Shown here: positions 1-7,900 of the stretch, one piece after another
Numbering within the stretch: the stretch's first letter is position 1
Layout of the letters: each line of letters begins with the position of its first letter
DNA from: Candidatus Woesearchaeota archaeon
Lineage (GTDB): Archaea; Nanobdellota; Nanobdellia; SCGC-AAA011-G17; VGLX01
DNA: 10,960 bases
Direction: 5' to 3'
Assembly: GCA_016866645.1 (NCBI GenBank)
Contig: VGLX01000018.1
Location: 1-10,960, forward strand
The notes under the pieces: model-generated
Told to the model about the DNA's origin: nothing
The model's input: only the letters and a program-made list of their open reading frames with translations
The model's database searches: none
Program-made: the position numbers and the translations under genes

Positions 1-217
1 TAAAAGGTGGAGTGTACTTAAAGCTACCCGAATCGTATATGCCCTGAGCATAAGCCAACCATGCATAAGAATCCGAAGCGCAAAATCCTATCGGCTGAGT
101 ATGCACTAAACGGTACTGTAATACCGATCCTAAGGACTGCCATAAAAGCAGGCCTATAAACATTACCAAAAAAATATCTCCTAAATGTTTGTTAATTTTA
201 TCATAAAACCATCGCAT
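1..217 (-). CDS. Partial membrane protein, probable GT-C glycosyltransferase (STT3/AglB-like N-terminus)
   Basis: The reading frame opens at ATG (215-217) and stays open for 72 codons to the left edge, so only the N-terminus is present. An in-frame TAA lies upstream and no other ATG, GTG or TTG falls between it and this ATG, which fixes the start. The protein begins MRWFYDKINKHLGD, followed by one membrane segment at about residues 15-35 (IFLVMFIGLLLW onward). Next comes an extracytoplasmic-type stretch with CASDSYAWLAYAQGIYDSG. That Asp-Ser-Tyr...Ala...Gly spacing resembles the first external loop of GT-C enzymes such as STT3/AglB oligosaccharyltransferases, where an Asp near this position binds metal and lipid-linked sugar. 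No Shine-Dalgarno precedes the ATG, and a TATA-like box about 28 nt upstream suggests a leaderless transcript. The family call is tentative: another polytopic transferase of the GT39 or mannosyltransferase type fits about as well. Confidence 0.6.
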   Translation of the reverse strand, partial: MRWFYDKINKHLGDIFLVMFIGLLLWQSLGSVLQYRLVHTQPIGFCASDSYAWLAYAQGIYDSGSFKYTPPF

Positions 218-241
218 AATGCTAGTAGGATATAATCGCTG

Positions 242-249
242 TTTAAAAA
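242..249 (-). promoter_or_regulatory. Possible archaeal TATA box for the left-edge membrane protein gene
   Basis: On the minus strand this reads TTTTTAAA. Its centre lies about 28 nt upstream of the ATG at 217, the spacing expected for a leaderless archaeal transcript. The area is AT-rich, so chance occurrence is a real possibility. Confidence 0.35.
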
Positions 250-273
250 TGTGATTGCATAATACACGAAGTT

Positions 274-296
274 AAAAAAAAAGTTTAAAAAAAAAA
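274..296 (-). terminator. Poly-T transcription terminator of the surface-protein operon
   Basis: Immediately after the TAA at 301-303 the minus strand carries T10 (287-296) and T9 (274-282), separated by a short AAAC. Archaeal RNA polymerase commonly terminates at such T-tracts without a hairpin. The position, right after the last gene of the operon and before the promoter of the next minus-strand gene, fits this role. Confidence 0.7.
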
Positions 297-300
297 TAAT

Positions 301-3300
301 TTAAGGGTAGACTGTGAACTTCGCTTCGTTCTTGTAAGTGTCCTCGCAGACTATGCTGTACATCTTCTCTGCTATGGACAGCTCGTGGACGTTAGTCCCT
401 GCGCCAGTCATAGAGTTGCCAGTCCCGAACAAGAATGTCGAGTTGCTGTACTCGCAAGTCGAAGGCTCATCCATCTCCATGTGCAGGTAGTTGCTCGGCG
501 TCACGTAGATGAACACTATCTTCGGCCCTTCCAGGTCAACATCCACTGTGAACGTCGTGTTGGCGCTCGCCAGGTTGCCTGCCTTGTCCATGCATTTCAC
601 GTAGTAAGTGAAGTCACCTACTCCAGGAGCCAAGACCTGCTCGTGGTAAGCCTCTCCTGTCTTGAAGAAAGCCACCATGTTAGTGTACAAGTCGTCAGTG
701 TTGCTGTATCCGCAAACAGCTTTGCCGTTCTCAGCGCCTTCCGCAGTCGCGACCTTCAACGTGACCTCTTTCTCGAAGAAAGTTCCGGTAGGCCCTATGC
801 TTATTATCTGCAACGGATCAGTAGGCAATAGGCTGAACTTTGAGCTCTCCTTATTCTTATTGCCAGCAGCATCTTTGCATCTCATATACCATTCGTATTT
901 GGTAATGTTTGTCATGTCAAGAGTTGTCTTGCACTCGTACAGGCCATGCATGACAGTGTTCACTGACAACGGCGACATCTGGCAGTCGAACTTGCCGCCC
1001 ATAAGGTCAAACTCTTTATCTGCTGTGTCGTACCTGCACTCAGCCTTCTCGTTTACATAGATGCTGAATCCTGTGTAAGGCGTCCCGCTCGAGATGTAAG
1101 AGCCAGGCTCTATGCTCATCTTCTCGACTACCGGAGCTGTCATGTCAGGCTCTGGCTTGAGAGTGAACCTTATGAAATAGTCCTTCTCGTTCTTGTTGCC
1201 CATGGAGTCCTTGCACCTGATGTACAGGCTGTAAGTGTCGCCTGTCTTCTTCAAGGCTTCCTTGGTCATGAACTCCGCAGGTATCGTGAAAGTTATCTGG
1301 TGCTCATACACGTATTGTGAGTCTCCGAAGAACGACACCATCTGGTCGAAGTCAGTCCCTATCTTGTCTGATATCTTGCACTGCGCGACTTCATTAGTCT
1401 TAATACCGAGGGTTATCGAGTCGTAAGGCCCTACCTTCTCATTTACCTTATACCCTTTGTTTCCTTCATCAGTTGTCTCGGTTATCGTGTATCCTTTTGG
1501 TATGACCTCTGGCCAAGTTGATATGATAGGCGCGTTCACGTCATTCTGGTTCATGTTCACGCACTTCTCTTCAGAAGTCCCTACATTAACTAGATAACAG
1601 TTTTGTCCTAACGACTTGCAACGGTATAATGAGCAAGGCTTCTCCTTATCTTGGTTGCACTTCTCACAATCCGTGCTCTTCTCAGGTGCGACCCAAGGGC
1701 CGCAAGTCATCTCGTAAGTCTTCTCCTTATCGTCTGCGAAGAACAAGTCTATTAATTGGTAGATGGTATACAGCCACATGATAGTGTTGATGGTGCCCAT
1801 CGTACCGCCGCCTTCCATCTTTCCAGCTTCGCCAGCCTGCTTAGTCAGCTCTTCTGAAACTTTTTCTGTTGCTTGTGTAGTTTGGCTGCTTGTCCAACTG
1901 GTACCATCATATACAAAATTTTGACCGTTTAATGATGTTTCTGCACCTTTGAATAAATTACTATTTACACCTGTAGTAGGATCAAAACCCATTTGTGAGT
2001 TCCATTGGGTTGTTAATTGTGATGACATCTCTGGAGAGGTAGTTACTGACTTAGTGGTCATCCAGTTGCTTCCATCATAAGCGTATTTTACTCCATCTTT
2101 AGTTAGCGCAGTATTTTTTATCGGTTCTCCATAGACGCTGCTTACGCCTTGGCTGAAAGCTTTCGTGCCTCCGGAAGTGAACAGTTTAGGGACTTTTCCA
2201 AGTATGGTCAATCCTCCTGTCGCTCCGCTCATGAATGTTCCGCCCATCGCTGAGGTGTAAAGCCCGCTTGCTGCAAAAGTCAGTACCGGGAGTCCGAACC
2301 TGCTTACCAGGTCGCCCATGTTCAGTCCTAAGAATCCTCCAGTGTCTTCTTTCAGGGCTTCTCCTTTCTTGGCTATCGTGTCCCAGTTCCCGACGTCTTT
2401 CTCTGTCAGCTTATGGCCGTCGAAGTATAATCCTTTCTCTTTTTTTCTCTCTTCTGAGGCTGTGTTAGCATAGCCGTCTAATGTCACTTTGCCCATGTAG
2501 TTGAATTTGGCTCCGCAGTCCCCTTGTACTTTGCATAAAGTGTTTCCGCCAATTACCCATTCTGGTTCTGTGCAGTGGCAGTTTTGTACGCATTCCCAAT
2601 CTTTCTGTGTGCCTATTCCGCCTATGCCAATCTTTCCTGTCCCGCCGATATGCCATTTAACGACGCATTCCATATTAGCTTGCGAGCATACGCTCTCAGC
2701 GTTAGAGTTTGGTCCTGTTGAACCGTGAGCGCCTGTCTGCTTTCCAGTCGTGACTGCTGCGCCTGTAACTGCTGCTGTAGTGGCAGGAGTGCTTCTTGTG
2801 CTTGAGCTTGGCGGCTCTGTCGTGCCTGATGGCCAGAACTGTAATCCTGGAGGAACTTGAGGAACGCACAATCCTGTGATGCCTGTTTGTTTAGCGGCGT
2901 CTGCGGATATTATTCCTGTAGCAGACAATAAGTAACAGTCCCTTAGGTTCTCGTTCTCGCAGCATGTTTTGATCTTGTCACCAGTAGGCTGCTCGTTGCA
3001 TTTCGAGCAGTCTTCCCACCTGTTCTTCCTGCACGCAGCTTCTATATAGTCTCCGCTGGTCTGGAATGATTTCAACGTATCTGCCGGCTCTTCCCCTAAT
3101 ACTCCTTGCACGCATATCTCTTCACGGTAGTCCATGCATGGCTCGTTCATCTCTTCTCCGTTAATGCATAAGTGCCTGTAATGCCTTGACCCTACAGGGT
3201 CCTGGGCTTTTCCGACGGCTGAGTCGTAAAGGCACCAGCTTTCGCCGTTCTTCTTCGGCGTTCCGGCGTTAGAGCTTAAGCCGTCATTGTAAGTTGTTGA

Positions 3301-4173
3301 GCATTTAGTTGTTGAGCATATTAAATCGCCGAATTTCGGCTTAGTATTCTTGGCTTTCCTGCAGATGCTTCCTAAAGAGTAGTCGCAGTTTCCGCAGTTA
3401 GGGTCTCCTGTTGCCGGAGAGTTGCATATGGTGTCCGGTTCTGCGACGTAACCATTATTGTAAGACTTGACCTTGTCTGAGCTGTAGACGTTCTCCCTGT
3501 TGCCGCAGCTGTCCAACCAGTATACCTTGTCTCCGTCGCATCCGGTGTTCGTCTGCTTCGCGCAACCGCAGCTTAACAGGTCATTGCTGCAGAGCATATC
3601 TTTGTAGAATCCATCTCCTGTCTGATTACCGCTCGTAGGGGCTAGTGAAGCTGACGGGCAGTTCTCCCTTGTTGTGAATTTGCAAGATTCTGAGCTTACG
3701 CAGCATCCTTGCTCTTGGGATTTAGCTAGTGATTGGCATTCTAGTTCAGTCAGGATTTCTGGCATCCATTTCATAGTGACGTTGCCGTAATTAGAAGTCT
3801 CTAGTTTGCATTTGACTTCTGTGACGAAGAACCCTTGCGAGCCTATGACACAGCAACCTTTCTGGCATTGTGGTATTTCACAACTCGGTGATTCCGACCA
3901 TGTTGAGCCCGGTACGCTGCCGCATTCTGCTCTTGCGACGTTAGCATAGCATTCTCCTTCGTCGCTGCTATAGCAGCATCCTGTCTTGCAGAAGCTCGTC
4001 TGCTCGCAGTTTATAGAAGCGTCTTTATACTTAGGGTCGCATTGCTCCTCTGCCGTGTAGACGCAATAGTCTTCTGCGCTTGCCAGCTTTTCGCAACAAA
4101 CATCTATAGCCACTGCTGAAGTCATCAAGAACAACGACGAGATTAATAATAAAATTAAAAATTTTTTGCTCAT
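301..4173 (-). CDS. Giant cysteine-rich surface protein with four Ig-like domains (paralogue C of operon)
   Basis: The protein has 1290 residues and about 66 Cys. A Sec signal peptide spans residues 1-22, with likely cleavage after SAVA. Residues 26-172 hold four CC modules (CC at 26-27, 66-67, 107-108, 157-158). Residues 308-354 carry the conserved block KNGESWCLY...RHYRHLC...DYREEIC. A Ser/Thr/Pro/Gly-rich linker lies at 451-490 and DWECVQNCHC at 525-534. Residues 554-823 contain no Cys and hold two hydrophobic stretches (about 627-661 and 793-813) that flank a 38-residue repeat pair. A second Cys block (824-871, with CKSLGQNC) leads into four Ig-like domains (about 915-1290), each with one Cys near an NE(P/K/V) turn and one in a Y-x-x-C-x-D motif. 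It is a full-length paralogue of the product of 4995-8105. The ATG overlaps the pilin-like gene stop (ATGA) and has its own Shine-Dalgarno, so translation is probably coupled. Function is unknown; a role in surface structure or adhesion is inferred. Confidence 0.93.
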   Translation of the reverse strand: MSKKFLILLLISSLFLMTSAVAIDVCCEKLASAEDYCVYTAEEQCDPKYKDASINCEQTSFCKTGCCYSSDEGECYANVARAECGSVPGSTWSESPSCEIPQCQKGCCVIGSQGFFVTEVKCKLETSNYGNVTMKWMPEILTELECQSLAKSQEQGCCVSSESCKFTTRENCPSASLAPTSGNQTGDGFYKDMLCSNDLLSCGCAKQTNTGCDGDKVYWLDSCGNRENVYSSDKVKSYNNGYVAEPDTICNSPATGDPNCGNCDYSLGSICRKAKNTKPKFGDLICSTTKCSTTYNDGLSSNAGTPKKNGESWCLYDSAVGKAQDPVGSRHYRHLCINGEEMNEPCMDYREEICVQGVLGEEPADTLKSFQTSGDYIEAACRKNRWEDCSKCNEQPTGDKIKTCCENENLRDCYLLSATGIISADAAKQTGITGLCVPQVPPGLQFWPSGTTEPPSSSTRSTPATTAAVTGAAVTTGKQTGAHGSTGPNSNAESVCSQANMECVVKWHIGGTGKIGIGGIGTQKDWECVQNCHCTEPEWVIGGNTLCKVQGDCGAKFNYMGKVTLDGYANTASEERKKEKGLYFDGHKLTEKDVGNWDTIAKKGEALKEDTGGFLGLNMGDLVSRFGLPVLTFAASGLYTSAMGGTFMSGATGGLTILGKVPKLFTSGGTKAFSQGVSSVYGEPIKNTALTKDGVKYAYDGSNWMTTKSVTTSPEMSSQLTTQWNSQMGFDPTTGVNSNLFKGAETSLNGQNFVYDGTSWTSSQTTQATEKVSEELTKQAGEAGKMEGGGTMGTINTIMWLYTIYQLIDLFFADDKEKTYEMTCGPWVAPEKSTDCEKCNQDKEKPCSLYRCKSLGQNCYLVNVGTSEEKCVNMNQNDVNAPIISTWPEVIPKGYTITETTDEGNKGYKVNEKVGPYDSITLGIKTNEVAQCKISDKIGTDFDQMVSFFGDSQYVYEHQITFTIPAEFMTKEALKKTGDTYSLYIRCKDSMGNKNEKDYFIRFTLKPEPDMTAPVVEKMSIEPGSYISSGTPYTGFSIYVNEKAECRYDTADKEFDLMGGKFDCQMSPLSVNTVMHGLYECKTTLDMTNITKYEWYMRCKDAAGNKNKESSKFSLLPTDPLQIISIGPTGTFFEKEVTLKVATAEGAENGKAVCGYSNTDDLYTNMVAFFKTGEAYHEQVLAPGVGDFTYYVKCMDKAGNLASANTTFTVDVDLEGPKIVFIYVTPSNYLHMEMDEPSTCEYSNSTFLFGTGNSMTGAGTNVHELSIAEKMYSIVCEDTYKNEAKFTVYP
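1837..1950 (-). repeat. Protein-level repeat copy 2 (YDGxxW unit) in paralogue C
   Basis: This stretch encodes residues 742-779. It aligns without gaps to residues 686-723: Lys at the start, a Gly, YDG, Trp at unit position 19, Leu-Thr near the end and a final Gln. The offset between copies is 56 residues (168 nt). The motif (F/Y)xYDG(S/T)xW looks like a beta-hairpin. The DNA copies have diverged, so the duplication is not recent. Confidence 0.7.
2005..2118 (-). repeat. Protein-level repeat copy 1 (YDGxxW unit) in paralogue C
   Basis: This stretch encodes residues 686-723, including VKYAYDGSNW and ending SSQLTTQ. It pairs with residues 742-779. Both copies lie inside the Cys-free core between two hydrophobic segments, in a Thr/Ser/Gln-rich, AT-rich insertion that is absent from the paralogue at 4995-8105. 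Confidence 0.7.
2704..2823 (-). other. Ser/Thr/Pro-rich linker in paralogue C
   Basis: Residues 451-490 are almost entirely Thr, Ser, Ala, Pro and Gly (for example TTEPPSSSTRSTPATTAA) and contain no Cys. They separate two Cys-rich segments. Such low-complexity stretches in archaeal surface proteins are typically extended and often O-glycosylated. The paralogue at 4995-8105 has no equivalent. Confidence 0.7.
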
Positions 4174-4952
4174 GTTAAAGGCTCTCCTTGTATCGCGAAT
4201 TGGAAGTAGTAATTGCTGTCTTCTTTGTTCATCTTGTAAATCTTGTCAGGGTAAGGCCTCATCTTCTCTATCCTGTACTTGCCGTGATACGCGAGCATAT
4301 AGGTTAGCTGGTCGAACTCGCCGTAAGTTGATTCAGTGTTTATCACGTCCTGGCTTACCTTGTAAAGCTCACCTAACGGGTAGTTGAAAGTCTTCGTGAA
4401 CTTGTCCTCTTTCAGCACAGCGTTAGACTTGGCAGATATTAGAGTTACTGGGTAGTTCACAACGACCTGGACTGATTCAGGGTTTATCGTAGTTTCGACG
4501 ACCCAGTCTTTAGCAGCTTGGATGTCTAACTGGCCCCATGCCTTAAGCTTGTTCATGTCTATGCATTTCGTCAGCTCAAAGTCTAATGCTTCGTTGAGCT
4601 GCTGCTCCATGTCTACCTTTCTAAGCATGCGGTTCCTGCATCTAGAGTCATCTTCCATGTTATAGCATAAGTAGCTTATCGTCACGTCATCATAACGCCT
4701 GTAAGTCCCTTCCGGAGTGCTTAAGTATCCTCCTTGCAAGGCGATTCTTCTTATCGGCTCGTCGCCTGCCTGGCCTATGCAGGATATCATGTCTTTCCTT
4801 ATGTCGCTCATCACTTTGTTCAGGTCTTCCTGTGACGGCGAGAATATGAACACGTTCTTCTTAGAATATAACAATAACAATACTAATATGACTATTACTA
4901 CTCCTATTATTACAAAAGCCGTGATTTGTCCTCTTTTTCTCATTCTTTTCAC
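4170..4952 (-). CDS. Pilin-like protein with class III signal peptide (DPANN type)
   Basis: The 260-residue protein begins with a short basic leader, KRMRKRG, then QITAFVIIGVVIVILVLLLLY. This is the archaeal class III (type IV pilin/archaellin-like) arrangement, with expected prepilin-peptidase cleavage between Gly8 and Gln9. The hydrophobic helix (about 10-29) would pack in a filament core or anchor the subunit. The remaining roughly 230 residues form an extracytoplasmic domain with Cys58, 96, 105 and 130 and a CIGQAG...ALQGGY stretch. I associate this pattern with a recurrent uncharacterised pilin-like family in DPANN genomes (from memory, unsearched). It sits 42 nt after the 1036-residue protein gene and overlaps the 1290-residue one by 4 nt. 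Two starts are possible: GTG at 4950-4952 with AAGGAGG 7 nt upstream, or ATG at 4941-4943 with AAGGTGA 5 nt upstream. Either leaves the mature protein unchanged. Confidence 0.88.
   Translation of the reverse strand: MKRMRKRGQITAFVIIGVVIVILVLLLLYSKKNVFIFSPSQEDLNKVMSDIRKDMISCIGQAGDEPIRRIALQGGYLSTPEGTYRRYDDVTISYLCYNMEDDSRCRNRMLRKVDMEQQLNEALDFELTKCIDMNKLKAWGQLDIQAAKDWVVETTINPESVQVVVNYPVTLISAKSNAVLKEDKFTKTFNYPLGELYKVSQDVINTESTYGEFDQLTYMLAYHGKYRIEKMRPYPDKIYKMNKEDSNYYFQFAIQGEPLT
4183..4189 (-). promoter_or_regulatory. Ribosome binding site for paralogue C
   Basis: The minus strand reads AAGGAGA, 9 nt before the ATG at 4171-4173, inside the end of the pilin-like gene. It supports this ATG as the start and indicates coupled translation across the ATGA overlap. 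Confidence 0.75.
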
Positions 4953-4966
4953 CTTCTCTCCTCCTT
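4949..4966 (-). promoter_or_regulatory. Double Shine-Dalgarno of the pilin-like gene
   Basis: The minus strand carries AAGGAGG (4960-4966), suited to the GTG start at 4952, followed by AAGGTGA (4949-4955), suited to the ATG at 4943. The GTG codon is itself part of the second site. The start choice therefore remains ambiguous. Confidence 0.65.
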
Positions 4967-4994
4967 ATAAATTCTTAAAATTATTTAAATTTTT

Positions 4995-7900
4995 CTATAA
5001 ATACACTTTTATAGGGTCGTTCCAATCGTTATTATAAATGTCTGCGCAGTTAACATAATAATAGGTAGCGTCTGATGAGCTTACAGTATTATGGTTCGTG
5101 CCCCCGCCTGACATCTTGTCACCTGTCCCGTAAGCGAATGTCGAGTTGCTGTACTCGCAGTTCGCAGGCTCATTAAGCACGATATGCAATGCTACGCTGT
5201 CAACATATATGAAGTCTAGCTCAGGAGGCTTCAGGTCCTGGTCGAGCTTGAAAGTGATGGTTGCGGACGCTTCGTTGCTCGCTTTATCTAAGCACTTCAC
5301 ATTGTAAAACACGTCCCCTTTGTCAAGCCCTATCAACGGCTGTGAGTGTATCGTAGTTCCTGTTTCGTAAAACTCAGGCCATAACGTGAAATCTCTTGAC
5401 GGGTCGTCTGAGTAGTAGCATTTTGCGTTTCCATCTTCTGCTCCGCCTTGCGTAATCACGGAAAGTGTAGCCTCACTGATATTGTACAAAGTCCCTCCAG
5501 GACTTTTAGAGACTATCTTCAGCTCCTCAGTATTCACTAAGTGGAATTCGTAGCCCTGCTGGTTCTGGTTCTTGAACTCGCTAGTGTCTTCGCATCTGAA
5601 ATAGTAAGTATTCGTGCCCTTGGCAGTGATGTTTAATATTGTGTAGCAAGGATAGGTTTCGTAATTCAAAGCGTTCGTGGGCTCGTCTTGGCAGTAGAAC
5701 ACGTTCTCCATGTCGTTGTATTTCAAGTCTGTGAATGACCATTTACAATTAGCGGGCTCGTTGAGATAAATCGCGAATCCCGTCTCTGTTGCGTTATAAG
5801 GCACAAATCCGTAATCATCTATTGCTGTAGCCTCAATCTTTGGAGGGGTCTTGTCAGGCTCTTTCGTAGTCGTGAGCCTTATCACGTACTCTGCAGTGTT
5901 AGAATTCCCGTTGCCGTCCCTGCACCTAACATAATAGTCAAACGTCTTGCCTCCTATTAGAGGGTTGACTGTCATGTTATGCTCCATCTGGTAGAAGCTG
6001 TCCCCGAAATAAGAGTTCATCTCATCATACTTTTCAGTATGCTCAGGCGAGACTTTACACTGCGACAACTCATTCGTCTTTATGCCGAATTCTATCTTCT
6101 CAAAGTAAGGCGCTTCGGGCTTAATCTCATAACCCTGATCCATCTCATTGACAGTGAATCCTTCTGTCAAAGCCTCAGGCCACGGGCTGATAATCGGCGA
6201 GTTGACATCGTTCGGATTAGCGTCATAACAAGCGACTCGGTCGGTACCAGAGTTCTCCTCGATAAAACCGCAATTCTGACCTAAGCTCTTGCACTTATAC
6301 TCTGTGCAAGCATCATAGAATTTTAGCTCATCAACTTTCTTCTGATCCAAGCAGTACTTGCAATTTTTCCCGCCTGTAGGGGCCTGCCATGGCTTACATT
6401 CTGTAATTACATGGTACTCTTTGACTTTTCCTCCGCCGAATATAACAAACATAATAATTATTACTACGATTACTACCACCACACCGATAATAGTGGCTGC
6501 TGTAGCACCGAAGAAACTTGTGATAGAGCCTAAGAATGCGGACTGTGAAACTACTCCCCCTATAGCTGCTCCAACACCAAGAGTGTTCATTATAACAAGC
6601 ATCGAAACCGCTGCGACAACTCCTCCGATTAATGCTTCTCCCATGCCGCCCATACCCCATAGTCCTTCTGGTTTTTCTACTCCTAAATCTTGTAATGCTT
6701 TCAAAAGTTTTTCTAATAAGTCCACCATTCCTCCGAAGACTCCATACTTACTCCATTCAGCCCATGCTGCTTCGCTAGGCTTTCCTGAAGGCGGGCCTCT
6801 TCTTCCACGCCCGGATAATACGAATCCATCAGTGGTTCTTTCACCGACTATGTTTAGATTCGCTCCGCAATCACCTTTTGATTTGCAAGCCTTGGCCATA
6901 TCATCAATATATTGTTGTGTTTCACAGTGGCAGTTCTGCTCGCACTTCCAGTCTGACATCCTATTCTTCTTTACCCATACTACTGTACAGTCATTGGTAG
7001 CATCATCGCAGTCTCCTTTCTCTTCCCAGAACCTAAAGCCTCGAGGCACTGTTGATATCTGCTCTTTGATAGGTGATTCGTAAATGTCATTATGTAAGCA
7101 TTGAGAGCTTGTCATGCCTTCCACTTCTGCTTGTGAGCATATCTCTTCACGATAATCCCTGCATGACTCTACTACTTCTTGGCCGTTGACGCACATATGC
7201 CTGTAATGCCTCGTCCCAGGCCGATCTATATAGTCTCCTGTTCCTGATTCGTAAAGGCACCAGCTCTCACCATTCTTCCTAAAGCCACCCATTTCAGGAT
7301 CGTGGACGTTTTTCTCGTCTTTATAGGTCATTTCGCAATTAACCGTGCCGCACTTAAACTCTCCTTTCATATTCTTGCAAAGGGTTCCTTGAGCGTAATC
7401 GCAGTCTTCTGCCACATCTTCTAAATTTCCACAGCTGTCTTGCCAGTAAACATCCTCATCAAAGCAGGTTTTTGACTCTTGCGCCTTGCATCCGCAAGTG
7501 GCTATAGCACTACAGTACTGTCCAGTATTAAACGCCCCTTGACCAGCGTCGCAAGCAGCCCTAGTCTCGTAAATGCAGCCGCCATCAGTGTTGACGCAGC
7601 ACCCTTTCTCACTTGCCCTGCAAACATCCAAGCATTTCATCTCGCTGCTTATGCTAGAATCGTAAACCATCTCTAAATCGGGATGCTTAGCAGTCTCTAA
7701 CGCACATGACTGTTGAGTTGTTAACTTACATTGGGATCCTATGGTGCAGCATCCTAGGCTGCAAGCGCTTACAGTGTCACAAGTAGCGTCAGTATACCAT
7801 TCAGCGTCTTGGACGCCTAAGCATTTCGATTGAGGCACAGACTTGTAGCAAGTGCCTTCGTTCATGTCATAGCAGCATCCGAGCTTGCAATAGTCAGTCT

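Noticed and set aside
385..831. Plus-strand open frame of 148 codons opposite the end of paralogue C
   Set aside because: It lies fully antisense to the conserved Ig-like domains. Its Arg/Val/His/Ser-rich composition is typical of a shadow frame.
2704..2823. Ser/Thr linker as a DNA microsatellite or recombination site
   Set aside because: The DNA uses varied codons without exact short tandem units, so it is a low-complexity protein segment and not a DNA repeat.
4982..4990. Possible internal promoter (ATTTAAATA on the minus strand) before the pilin-like gene
   Set aside because: The 42-nt gap is AT-rich throughout, so a TATA-like string is expected by chance. The tight spacing and Shine-Dalgarno fit read-through from the upstream gene. 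Not excluded, but unsupported.
4717..5037. Plus-strand 106-codon frame across the A/pilin gap, ending in a hydrophobic stretch
   Set aside because: Its Asn/Thr/Ile and Phe-rich parts are mirror images of the pilin membrane helix and the AT-rich gap. It opposes two well-supported genes.
6358..7083. Plus-strand open frame of 241 codons opposite paralogue A
   Set aside because: It is antisense to the membrane-hairpin region. Its Ile/Thr/Pro runs mirror the Val/Gly codons of the real gene, it has no ribosome binding site I can see, and it resembles no family.
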